Shown piece after piece: positions 25,747-34,700 of a DNA stretch of 59,497 nucleotides. Source of the DNA: SVQP01 sp045594445 (lineage in GTDB: Bacteria > Bacillota > Clostridia > Oscillospirales > CAG-272); NCBI GenBank assembly GCA_045594445.1, contig JAZNYL010000006.1, positions 1 through 59,497 on the forward strand, in the 5' to 3' direction. A program made the translations under genes and the position numbers. The stretch's first letter is position 1; each line of letters opens with the position of its first letter. The notes under the pieces were generated by a model. The model saw only the letters and a list, made by a program, of their open reading frames with translations, ran no database searches and was not told where the DNA came from.

Positions 25747-25770
25747 TCAACCGAACAAATCAAATATAAA

Positions 25771-25800
25771 GAGAGCCGGGTCATGTGTGACCCGGCTCTC
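25771..25800 (+). terminator. Perfect 13-bp hairpin after lipoprotein paralogue 1
   Basis: GAGAGCCGGGTCA pairs exactly with TGACCCGGCTCTC around TGTG. On the plus strand only two T follow, because the -35 box of the next promoter begins at the very next base. The minus strand has the better T-rich flank, so it may act in both directions. Confidence 0.65.
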
Positions 25801-25829
25801 TTGACAGACGGCAAAGTATGTGGTATGAT
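25801..25829 (+). promoter_or_regulatory. SigA-type promoter of lipoprotein gene at 25864
   Basis: TTGACA (25801-25806) and TATGAT (25824-25829) are separated by 17 bases, with TGTGG before the -10. It abuts the upstream hairpin with no gap. Confidence 0.75.
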
Positions 25830-25863
25830 ATCCGTATAAATACCGAAAACAGTGAGGTTTATG

Positions 25864-27336
25864 ATGAAAGTCAGATTTTTTTGTTTGCTTTTGAGTGCTT
25901 TGATGCTTGTGGGCTTGCTTGCGGGCTGCGCGCAAGGGGAAAACGAGCAGCAGTCCTCGGAGGCGACTGAAGAAAAGGAGCAATGGGTTGCCGAGACGCT
26001 GGACCCTTCCAAGCTTGAAACGACGCTTGCGGGTCAGGAATTCGTCATTTTGGCGCAAAGCCGATATGATATTGGCCCGGAGGAAAATTCGTCCGATCCG
26101 CTTGAGGATGCGGTGTACCGCAGAAACGACAGACTGCAGACAGAATATGGGATCGTATTCAACAACTCCGACGAGCCAAGCCTTGACGTGATCGCGGATG
26201 CGATCAAGAACGATACGGCTGCGGGAACGGGTGAATTCAATCTGGTGTATCAGCATATGGGCAACGCTGCGTACAATCTCGCCCTGGGCGGCTATTTGTA
26301 CGATCTGTCCGATCTGGAGTTTGTGGACTTTGATCAGACCTGGTGGGACCAGGACTGCAAGAACGGTCTTGCCATCGGCGATCATATGATGATGGCCTGC
26401 GGCGACCTGATCCCCACAACGCAGCTGATCACGGGATCCGTGCTGTTCAACAAGAATCTGTTTGATGAGCGTGGCTGGGAATACCCTTACGAGGATGCAA
26501 GAGCCGGCACGTGGACCATGGACGATATGCAGGGAATGATCAAGGACCAGGCCAAGGACCTCAACGGTGACGGCAAGATTTTGTATACCGACGATTTCTT
26601 CGGCATTACCTCTTGGGCACTGGACTGCGACTATAACTTCTTTTACGGTGCCGGCGCGACCATGTTCACCTACGATGATCAGCACATTCCCACCTTTGCC
26701 CCCGACACCGATAAGCTGCAGTCGATCTATGAGAAGACCGCCGCGCTGCTGCTGTCTCCCGATACCTACCATCTGACCTATAACGAGTATCTCAAGGACA
26801 ACAATCTGTATTTCGGCACCATTGAGGTGTTCCGTGACGGACGTGCGCTGCTGTTTCCCACCAATCTGTCCATCACCACCAATCTGCGTGATATGATCGA
26901 CGACTACGGTATCCTGCCGCAGCCCAAGTATGACGAATCGCAAAAGGATTATCTCGGCTTTGTCAACGCGGCTGCAAGCGTTGCGATCGTCCCCGTCAGC
27001 CTGTCCGAGCAAAAGCTGGAGACCACCGGCTTTATGATGGAGGCGTTGGCGTCCTCGTCTTATTATATGGTAACGGATACGCTTTACGACGTGATCGCCA
27101 AGTCCAAGAACGCGCGCGACGAGGAGTCTGCCGAAATGGTTGACATCATCATCCGTCACAAGGTCTTTGATTTCGGCTATCTGCATTTCTCACACAAGAA
27201 TCTGCCGTGCTCCAATATCGTCATGGTTGCGCTGCAGGATAAGCGTCCCTCTATCGTCAGAGATCTGACCAATTCGCAAAAGAATACCCGAAAGGAACTG
27301 GATAAGATCCTTGAGGCTTACGGCTACGACGATTGA
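25864..27336 (+). CDS. Extracellular solute-binding-type lipoprotein, paralogue 2
   Basis: The 490-residue lipoprotein has lipobox LAGC (Cys22 from the ATG at 25864; ATG at 25861 is equally possible). Most landmarks match paralogue 1: EENSSDPLEDAVYRRNDR, WWDQDCKNGLAIGDHMMM, SVLFNKNLFDERGWEYPYEDAR, DLNGDGKILYTDDFFG, DDYGILPQPKYDESQKDYLGF and ARDEESAEMVDIIIRHKVFDFGY. The ribosome binding site is modest (GTGAGG). It has its own promoter and terminator. It clearly arose by local duplication with its neighbours. Ligand unknown. Confidence 0.85.
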   Translation: MKVRFFCLLLSALMLVGLLAGCAQGENEQQSSEATEEKEQWVAETLDPSKLETTLAGQEFVILAQSRYDIGPEENSSDPLEDAVYRRNDRLQTEYGIVFNNSDEPSLDVIADAIKNDTAAGTGEFNLVYQHMGNAAYNLALGGYLYDLSDLEFVDFDQTWWDQDCKNGLAIGDHMMMACGDLIPTTQLITGSVLFNKNLFDERGWEYPYEDARAGTWTMDDMQGMIKDQAKDLNGDGKILYTDDFFGITSWALDCDYNFFYGAGATMFTYDDQHIPTFAPDTDKLQSIYEKTAALLLSPDTYHLTYNEYLKDNNLYFGTIEVFRDGRALLFPTNLSITTNLRDMIDDYGILPQPKYDESQKDYLGFVNAAASVAIVPVSLSEQKLETTGFMMEALASSSYYMVTDTLYDVIAKSKNARDEESAEMVDIIIRHKVFDFGYLHFSHKNLPCSNIVMVALQDKRPSIVRDLTNSQKNTRKELDKILEAYGYDD

Positions 27337-27347
27337 TCAATTCATAT

Positions 27348-27384
27348 AAAAAAGCCGACACCGCGGTGTCGGCTTTTGCTTTTG
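27348..27384 (+). terminator. Intrinsic terminator after lipoprotein paralogue 2
   Basis: AAGCCGACACCG pairs with CGGTGTCGGCTT, followed by TTTTGCTTTTG. It is A-rich on the 5' side, so it could work on both strands. Confidence 0.85.
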
Positions 27385-27418
27385 TCAAACTGCACAAAAA
27401 CAAGATGATATTTTCTGC

Positions 27419-27447
27419 TTGACAAGATATGACTGTTGTGGTAAAAT
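27419..27447 (+). promoter_or_regulatory. SigA-type promoter of lipoprotein gene at 27494
   Basis: TTGACA (27419-27424) and TAAAAT (27442-27447) are separated by 17 bases, with TGTGG before the -10. It is nearly identical in layout to the infC and glyQS promoters, suggesting strong expression. Confidence 0.8.
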
Positions 27448-27493
27448 ATATCCGTATACCTATGCAAAATACTATGAAAGAAGGAAAACACGT

Positions 27494-28963
27494 ATGTACA
27501 AAAAGCTTTTAGCTATGCTTTTGTGCGGCCTGATGCTGATCAGTGTATTCGTCGGCTGTGCTGACACCGGTGAAGAGGAATCCTCTACCGATGCTGCTAC
27601 CGAGGAAGAAACCAACTGGGTCAGCCCCGATCTGGAGCCCAATGAGGGTCTGAAGGGCAAGGAGATCAATATTCTTGCAAACTCTGAAACCGATATGGGC
27701 GCAGAAGAGCCGGACAAATCCGACCCCCTGGAGGATGCTGTCTACAGAAGAAACGACAAAATTCAGACTTTCTACGGTGTAACGCTCAATCCTCTGCTTG
27801 AGCTTGACTACGTTGCACTTGGTGACAAGGTCAAGAACGACGTAAGCTCGGGTAGTGGTGAATACCACATCGTTTACCAGCACATGGTAAACGCTGCTAC
27901 CAATCTGGGTATGGGCAACTGCCTGTATAACCTGACCGACCTGGAGTACGTCAACTTTGACAACCCCTGGTGGGACCAGGACTGCAAGAACGGCTTTATG
28001 TTCGGTGACAACATGTTCGTGGTTTGCGGCGACCTGCTGCCTTCCTCTATGATGATCACCGCTGCCGTGATGTTCAACAAGACCCTGTTCGACGAGCAGA
28101 GCCTTGAGTATCCTTATCAGGATGCAAGAGACGGCACCTGGACCATCGACGACATGCTGCTTCTGACCAAGGACCAGACCCATGACCTCAACGGTGACGG
28201 TAAGGTTTCTTATCAGGACGACTTCTACGGCCTTGTAGGTTGGTCTCTTGACTGTGACTACAACTTCTGGTTCGGCGCAGGCTGCACCATGTTCACCTTT
28301 GACGAGGATCATCTGCCCGTATACGAGCCCAACACCGACAGACTGCAGACTGTTTACGATAAGATCTATGAGCTGATCGTAACCCAGCAGTCCTTCCACG
28401 TGACCGTTCAGGAGTACCTGTCAAACCAATCTATGTATGAGGAGCCCTCCAACGTATTCAAGGCAGGCAGAGCACTGTTCTATGCAGGCTATCTGTCCGG
28501 TGGTACGGGACTTCGTGAAATGGAGACCGAATTCGGTATCCTGCCTCAGCCCAAGTACGATGAGAAGCAGGAAGAGTACCTGAGCTTTGTCAACGGTGCA
28601 GCTTCCACCGCATGCGTACCCAAGAGCCTTTCCGAGGAAGCTCTGGCTGATGCCGGCTACATGCTGGAGGTTCTGGCTTCCACCTCTTACTACATGGTAT
28701 CCGATACGCTGTATGATAAGGTTGCTAAGTCCAAGAACGCACGTGACGAGGAGTCCGCTGAGATGGTTGACGTCATCATCCGTCACAGAGTATTCGACTT
28801 TGGCTATACCCACTTCCACAACGACGGCCTGCCTTGCGCATCCATCGTTCAGACTGCACTCAACAACAAGAGTACCTCTATCACCAGAGACATTACCAAG
28901 AGCGAAAAGCAGACCATTAAGGCTCTGAAAAAGATCTACGAGGCTTACGGCTACGATTACTAA
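27494..28963 (+). CDS. Extracellular solute-binding-type lipoprotein, paralogue 3
   Basis: The 489-residue lipoprotein has lipobox FVGC (Cys22). The body follows paralogues 1 and 2: PWWDQDCKNGFMFGDNMFVV, AVMFNKTLFDEQ, DLNGDGKVSYQDDFYG, EFGILPQPKYDEKQEEYLSF and EMVDVIIRHRVFDFGYTHF. Codons such as GCT, TAC, AAC and TTC are used more than in its neighbours, resembling the ribosomal protein genes here, which together with the strong promoter points to high expression. The start is ATG at 27494 after GAAGGA. The frame is open further upstream to the TTG inside the -35 box, which cannot be translated from this promoter. Confidence 0.85.
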   Translation: MYKKLLAMLLCGLMLISVFVGCADTGEEESSTDAATEEETNWVSPDLEPNEGLKGKEINILANSETDMGAEEPDKSDPLEDAVYRRNDKIQTFYGVTLNPLLELDYVALGDKVKNDVSSGSGEYHIVYQHMVNAATNLGMGNCLYNLTDLEYVNFDNPWWDQDCKNGFMFGDNMFVVCGDLLPSSMMITAAVMFNKTLFDEQSLEYPYQDARDGTWTIDDMLLLTKDQTHDLNGDGKVSYQDDFYGLVGWSLDCDYNFWFGAGCTMFTFDEDHLPVYEPNTDRLQTVYDKIYELIVTQQSFHVTVQEYLSNQSMYEEPSNVFKAGRALFYAGYLSGGTGLREMETEFGILPQPKYDEKQEEYLSFVNGAASTACVPKSLSEEALADAGYMLEVLASTSYYMVSDTLYDKVAKSKNARDEESAEMVDVIIRHRVFDFGYTHFHNDGLPCASIVQTALNNKSTSITRDITKSEKQTIKALKKIYEAYGYDY

Positions 28964-28982
28964 TTGAAAACGCAAGCAAACA

Positions 28983-29005
28983 GGGGCTATCCGAAAGGGT
29001 AGCCC
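28983..29005 (+). terminator. Weak hairpin after lipoprotein paralogue 3
   Basis: GGGCTA (28984-28989 region) pairs with TAGCCC (29000-29005), with no T tract after it. Some read-through into the phosphoesterase gene is likely, since no clear promoter lies between them. Confidence 0.4.
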
Positions 29006-29038
29006 TTAGCTGTACGGATATCTTTCAAGGAGAGAATT

Positions 29039-29857
29039 ATGGAAACCACCATTGCCATCCGCGGCTTACAGCATACGTACAAGCTGTATCATATCACCGA
29101 TCTGCATCTGACGGGGATGGGTGAGAACGACCCGCAGTTCCGCCACGACGAGGCGGCCTTGCGCGCCAGATGCATTTTTGAAACCGACGGCACGCCTTGT
29201 GTGAAAAGACTGCAGGGCTTTTATGCCGATGCGCGCGAATGGGGCGCAGATCTGATGCTCATGACCGGGGATATTGTGGATACCCCAAGTGACCCAAACG
29301 TGCAGAATCTTTACCGCGAGGTCTGTGCGGGCGGCCTGGGGACCATGTTTGTCATAGGCAATCACGATTGGTCGTATTCGGACGATTATCATACCGAGGG
29401 GGCAAGAGCGCAGCATTACCAAAAGTTTGCAGCACTTTCGGATGGTGCTGTTGCGCGACACTATCTGGAGTATCCCGATCTGATCATTGCGGGAATCGAC
29501 GACGGCATGGAGTGCGTGCAGAGGGAGGATATTGATTTTCTGAAGGAATTGAGAGAGAAGGGCAAGCCGATCCTGCTATGCCTGCATATCCCCATCAATT
29601 GCCCTTCGCTGCACGACGATACGGTGCGCGATTGGCGCAGAAATATCAACATAGGCCGGGGCGCGATCCTCAAAAACGAGGCAACGGAAGCGTTTTGCGA
29701 ATACGTGCGCGATCCCGCGTCGGGGATTGTCGCCGTGATCGCAGGGCACTTGCATTTCTCGCATGAGGACGAGCTTGCCCCGGGGCTTGTGCAGTATATC
29801 ACGGGCGGCGCATACCTCGGCGTCTCGCGCAAGATTACACTGATCCCCGCAAACTGA
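29039..29857 (+). CDS. Calcineurin-like metallophosphoesterase
   Basis: The 272-residue protein has the full set of metal-binding motifs of the family: DLHL (near residue 20), GDIVD (near 80), GNHDW (near 104), a histidine in LCLHIP and GHLHFSH near 240. It has no signal peptide or membrane segment, so it is probably cytosolic. Substrate is not predictable: nucleotides, phosphoproteins and lipid precursors are all known for the family. AAGGAGAG precedes the ATG by about five bases. It sits between lipoprotein paralogues and may be transcribed with paralogue 3. Confidence 0.9.
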   Translation: METTIAIRGLQHTYKLYHITDLHLTGMGENDPQFRHDEAALRARCIFETDGTPCVKRLQGFYADAREWGADLMLMTGDIVDTPSDPNVQNLYREVCAGGLGTMFVIGNHDWSYSDDYHTEGARAQHYQKFAALSDGAVARHYLEYPDLIIAGIDDGMECVQREDIDFLKELREKGKPILLCLHIPINCPSLHDDTVRDWRRNINIGRGAILKNEATEAFCEYVRDPASGIVAVIAGHLHFSHEDELAPGLVQYITGGAYLGVSRKITLIPAN

Positions 29858-29866
29858 AAATTTTTT

Positions 29867-29910
29867 AAGGTTCCGCGAAATTTTTTTCGGTTTTGTGGAA
29901 CCTTTTTGCT
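29867..29910 (+). terminator. Intrinsic terminator after the phosphoesterase gene
   Basis: AAGGTTCC (29867-29874) pairs with GGAACCTT (29897-29904), followed by a T run. The right arm also supplies the GGAAC -35 element of the next promoter. Confidence 0.75.
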
Positions 29911-29921
29911 TTTTTTGCGTC
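29897..29921 (+). promoter_or_regulatory. ECF-sigma-like promoter of lipoprotein gene at 30011
   Basis: GGAAC (29897-29901), 16 T-rich bases, then CGTC (29918-29921) and TATATAGGTAGAAG. It matches the promoter at 19410 in both elements, spacing and downstream bases. It overlaps the 3' arm of the upstream terminator. Confidence 0.6.
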
Positions 29922-30010
29922 TATATAGGTAGAAGATGGAATTGTCCGTATTTACAAAGGCGGAAAAATCTGCAAAAATAGAGCCATAGATCCCGAAAGG
30001 AGACCTGCGT

Positions 30011-31606
30011 ATGAAAAAGAAACTTGCAATTGCGCTTTTATGCCTTACGCTGACGTGCGCGCTGGCCGCTTGTAACCTCGCCGAATTTGAGTTTGGCGGG
30101 ATTGTCGGCGAGCTGCTTGGAAATATTGATCAGCCGGGTGAGAATTTTGGAGTGATTGATCCCGAACCTCCCGTGGACGGCGTGCCGATTGAGACCGCGC
30201 CGACTGAGGCTGAATCGAACGGCCATTGGGAGACCGAGACATGGATTGAGGAGATGTGGACCGAGGACGTTACCTACGGTGAGATCGAAACCGAGGGTCC
30301 TTGGGTTGAACTGCCCGTGAATATGTACGAGGGCGAGAGACTGACGCTGCTTGGCATTCATAAGCACGACCTTGGTCTGGAGAGAAGCGAAGACTCCATG
30401 CAAGAAGCCACGTATGCGCGTAATCAAGCCTTGAAGGCTTATTGCGGCATTGAGGTGGACGGCGTTCTGGTCGAGCAGACCGGGCTTTACGATCAGGTTC
30501 TCAACGACGTAATGGCCGGTAGCGGCAGCTATGATATCGTGTTCGGCTCGATTGCGCGCGACGGCTCGCGCCTGGCGCAGAACGGCGCTTTGGTCAATCT
30601 GTCGGGGCTTCCTTGGGTGGATCTGACCAATGATCGCTGGGATGAGGACATTTACAACGGTCTGGCATACGGCTCGTATCTGCCTATGGCAACGGGATCG
30701 ATCACGCCCGACTCCATGCTCAAGACCTCTGTCGTTCTGTTTAATCCCGCGCTTGCCGAGACCAATCAGATCGATATGTACAGCTACGTCCGCGACGGCG
30801 GCTGGACCATGGAAAAGATGCTTGGCATGGTGGCAAACAACTACGTGGATCTCAACGGTAACGGCATGGCGGATGCCGACGCGGATCTGTTTTCTTACGT
30901 TTCTGCCTTCGACGGAGCGCAAGCCTTTGCAACGGGTGCAGGTATATCCCTGATCGTCAAGGACGAATCGCAGATCCCCGTGCTTAGTCAGGGCTTGCCT
31001 CAGATGGAGTGGGTATACGAGGTGTTTTACAATCTGACCAATAATATCGCCTCGGTCTGGGTGACCATGAACGACGTGATGCAGGATTATGACCAATTGC
31101 AAGTGCCCGAGAAGGTCTTTGCGGACGGCAGAGCGCTGTTCTACGGTACAACGCTGGAGCAGGCTATGAATATGTCCAACGCATCCGTGCAATTCGGCAT
31201 CATGCCGTATCCCAAGGCTGATTGGGACGTCGAGGAGTATCGCTCTTACGTGGATTGCAATGCCACCGCAGTCATGGTGCCGCAGAGCGTGCGCAATCAG
31301 GATTTTGCGGGCTATGCGCTTGAAGCTTTGGGGCAGTACAACGACGGCTTGTATGACGGAGAGCTTTCCATGCGTATTTGCTCAAGCCCCGAGGATGTGG
31401 AAATGCTGCAGCTGATCCTGGAGTCCAAGACCTTTGATTTCGGCTGTAACTACATGGCCTTGACGGATAGCGATAAGGTCATGCTGTTCCGTACCGCGCT
31501 GGAGAACGATAGCTCTGCGATCGGAACTCTGTGGCAGAAATATGAGAAAGCCTTTGAAAAGCAGCTCAAAAAGCTCTGCGCACAAATGGAGTGGGCAATC
31601 GGTTGA
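30011..31606 (+). CDS. Extracellular solute-binding-type lipoprotein, diverged paralogue 4
   Basis: The 531-residue lipoprotein has lipobox LAAC (Cys21). It has a long acidic linker rich in Glu/Thr/Pro before the domain. It is related to paralogues 1-3 by position-matched remnants: WDEDIYNGLAYG, SVVLFNPALAE, GGWTMEKMLGMV, DLNGNGMADADADLF, ADGRALFYGTTLEQ, QFGIMPYPKADWDVEEY and ILESKTFDFGCNY. The calcium-loop-like motif has lost an acidic residue (DLNGNGM). Unlike the others, it is under an ECF-type promoter shared with the three-gene membrane cluster. GAAAGGAG precedes the ATG. Ligand unknown. Confidence 0.83.
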   Translation: MKKKLAIALLCLTLTCALAACNLAEFEFGGIVGELLGNIDQPGENFGVIDPEPPVDGVPIETAPTEAESNGHWETETWIEEMWTEDVTYGEIETEGPWVELPVNMYEGERLTLLGIHKHDLGLERSEDSMQEATYARNQALKAYCGIEVDGVLVEQTGLYDQVLNDVMAGSGSYDIVFGSIARDGSRLAQNGALVNLSGLPWVDLTNDRWDEDIYNGLAYGSYLPMATGSITPDSMLKTSVVLFNPALAETNQIDMYSYVRDGGWTMEKMLGMVANNYVDLNGNGMADADADLFSYVSAFDGAQAFATGAGISLIVKDESQIPVLSQGLPQMEWVYEVFYNLTNNIASVWVTMNDVMQDYDQLQVPEKVFADGRALFYGTTLEQAMNMSNASVQFGIMPYPKADWDVEEYRSYVDCNATAVMVPQSVRNQDFAGYALEALGQYNDGLYDGELSMRICSSPEDVEMLQLILESKTFDFGCNYMALTDSDKVMLFRTALENDSSAIGTLWQKYEKAFEKQLKKLCAQMEWAIG

Positions 31607-31617
31607 TCGAAATATCC

Positions 31618-31645
31618 GCAGAGGGGGCTTGTGCCCCCTCTTTTT
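31618..31645 (+). terminator. Intrinsic terminator after lipoprotein paralogue 4
   Basis: GAGGGGGC (31621-31628) pairs with GCCCCCTC (31633-31640) around TTGT, followed by five T. Confidence 0.9.
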
Positions 31646-31699
31646 GTCTGCTTTTTGTGTTCTTGGATCTGCATTTCGTAAATTTGGTACAAATGTGTC

Positions 31700-31728
31700 T
31701 TTACAAGCCAAGGAAAATATGATATAAT
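31700..31728 (+). promoter_or_regulatory. SigA-type promoter of the CotH-RCC1 lipoprotein gene
   Basis: TTTACA (31700-31705) and TATAAT (31723-31728) are separated by 17 bases. Confidence 0.75.
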
Positions 31729-31791
31729 GTATAATCCCAAGCTGTATCTTGACGTTCTTATATAGAAATTTGAACAAGGAGGAAGATATCC

Positions 31792-34700
31792 GTGAAAAAA
31801 AGAATATCCTTCCGCGCCGTTTTATCATTGTTATTGATTTTGATCTTGCTGATGGGCGTATTTGCTGCCTGTCAAAACAATAATCCGTCCGAGCAGAGCA
31901 CCGGGGAGGAAACCAATCCTCCCGAGGAGCAAAGCACACACGGCGAGCAGGGCAGCACGCCCGGTGAAGAGCAAACCAAAGGGGACGAGATCCTCGACCC
32001 CGACGATCCCACCTACGAAGTGGCCGTGCAGTTTAAGGACGTGATGATCTCGGCCGTGTACGGTACAGGCCAGAACAAGGATGCTGCAGTTGCGCACGGC
32101 TTTATTCAACTGTATAACGCGGGAGCGGAGCAGGTTTCCCTTAAGGACGCTGCGCTGTATTACCGTGAGAATATGGGTGACGGCTACCGTCAGTTCACCT
32201 TTGCCGAGGACGCCGTGATCGAGGCGGGCGGCTATTATCTGGTCCGCATGGCCGAGGCAAGAGAGGGCGCACAGGCATACGATGCTTCGTTTGCCGTACT
32301 GGCAATTGATTCCTTTGACGCCGAGTGGCCCGTGATTCTGGATAACAAGGACATCCAATTGGCACTTGCGCCTGCAGGACAGGAGATCGACGAATCCTGC
32401 GCCGTAGAGGACATCAGCGGTACGGTTTCGTATTTCGTGGCCGCCGAGCTGGGGCACGATAGTCCCTTTGCCGTGGACAATATGTCCAAGAGCAAGGTGG
32501 CGGTGCGTACCGCGCTCAAGCATTACAGCGGATTCCATAAGGTCAATTTGATGGAAGCCACCACCGCAAAGCTGAATCAGACCTGTCCCGAGAGCTCCAA
32601 GGGCGCAAATACGGTCGTGGGCGCAAAGGTCAATGAGGTGCTGTTCTCGGCCGACGCGGGCTTTTATTCCCAAGGCTTTTGGCTGGAGCTTTCGGCACGC
32701 GAGGGCTATACCATCTATTACACCACCGACGGCACCGACCCCCGTACCAACGGCACCGTGTATTCCTCCTCCATTCCGCTGGCGGATTCCTCCGAGATGG
32801 AGTGGAGAGATACCATCAACGGCGCAATTCAGAATATGGGAGGCGATTATCGCCCGAGAAGCAAGACCATGCCGGGCGGTTACGTTATCAAGGCATACGC
32901 CACCAACGGCACGGAATCCACAGACGTCTTTACCAATACCTACTTTATTTCCGAGATCTTCAAGGACTACGGCGTGACCGTGATGTCCTTGTCTATGGAC
33001 AAGAGCCTGATCTACGGAAGTCAGGGCTTTTACAATCACTATAACAGCACCGGCGGCGCGGGCAACCAGCGTCAGACCGGTATGCTGGAGGTGTTCTCGT
33101 CGGACGGTCAGCGTCACGGCGCGTCCTACGTTGAGCTTGCCATCAGCGGGCACGGCTCGTCGGGCTGGCCGATGAAGTCGATGCGCGTCTACTACAAGAG
33201 CGCAAACAATACCGCCGTGGGTACGGACGGGGATCTCAATTACGATCTGTTCGAGGGCTACGCCCGCGATAACGACGGTCATGCCATTACCGATTTTTCG
33301 CGTCTGTTGCTCAGAAATTCGGGCAACGACTGCATGGATTCCTTTATCCGCGATGCGTATATGCAGCGCGTTTGCCGCGATCTGGACGTATATACCATGG
33401 CGTACGTGCCCGTACTGATGTTTATCAACGGTGAATTCTGGGGCGTTTACAACGCGCGCGAGCGTTACAGTCCCGAGTACGTGGAATCCCACTTCGGCGT
33501 CAATAAGGACAACGTGGCGCTGATTGAAAGCGACTATGATGGCTTGGTGCTGGGCGGTAACCCCGGCGCACCCTTCATTCCAATGGACGGTACGCAGGCG
33601 GATGCCGACGAATTCAACGCTTTGGTGGATTACATCCGCACGCATGATCTGTCCAACGAGGAGCATTACAAGTACGTCGCAGACCGACTGGACGTGAAAT
33701 CCTTTATGGATATGTATGTGGCGCGCCTGTACTTCAACGCGCGCGACTGGCCGGAGAATAATATCAAGGTGTTCAAGAACCGCGTGGCGGACGATCCCTC
33801 GGGTATGGATACCAAGTGGTATTTCACGCTGCTTGATATGGATATGGGTATTGCCTTTTATCCGGAAGGGCATTGGGCGGATACCGCCGAGAAGGCCAAC
33901 TTCTTTGGGTGGATCAATTCCACGGGTACGGTGGTAGGCACCATCATGCACGGCCTTTGCAAGAATCAGGAATTCAAGCAAACCTTTATTACGCGCTTTG
34001 CAAACGTGGTCAACGACACCTTAACGGTTGACTTTTTGGAGGCAGAGCTGGATGCGCTGATTGCAGAGCGCGAGCCGCTGCTTGGGCTGCAGAGCATGCG
34101 CTGGGGCGCGTCCGAATCGCAGTTCAAGATCTCAACCGACAATATGTATAAGTTCGTGCGCAGCAGAAACGATTACGTGATCAGCATGCTGTGCAATCAC
34201 TTTGGCATCTCTCCCTCTGATCTTGCGGTGCTGATGGATAAATCCGTGACGATTTCCTACAATCCGGAGCGCGCGGACGTGACCGTGAACGGTCAGAGCG
34301 TGACAGAGATGGGACAGAAGCTGGATTTTGAGGGCGAGGCGCAAACGCTCAGCTTGACTGTCGAGGCTACAGCCAAGCAGGGGTACGTTGTCACCTCCAT
34401 TATGTTCGTGCCCGTCACGGGCGAGATGCAGACCGTGAACGGCACAAATGCAACCTTTACGACGGATTGCTCGGGTACGGTGATTGTCAATACCAAGGCC
34501 GAGGGCAATCAGACGCCCGTGGTCGGCGTGCAAAGCGGCATTACCGCAAGCGGACATTCCACGTATTATCTGGCACCCAACGGCGATCTGTTCGCTTGGG
34601 GCATGAATCAGAATGGCATTCTGGGCATTCCGGGCGGCGGCAACGTGGCCGTGCCCACGCTTGTGGCCTCCGGCGTGGCCAAGGTGGAGGTCTGCCACAG

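Noticed and set aside
24256..31606. A complete ABC sugar importer operon
   Set aside because: Only binding-protein-like lipoproteins are present; no permease or ATPase gene was found in the flanks.
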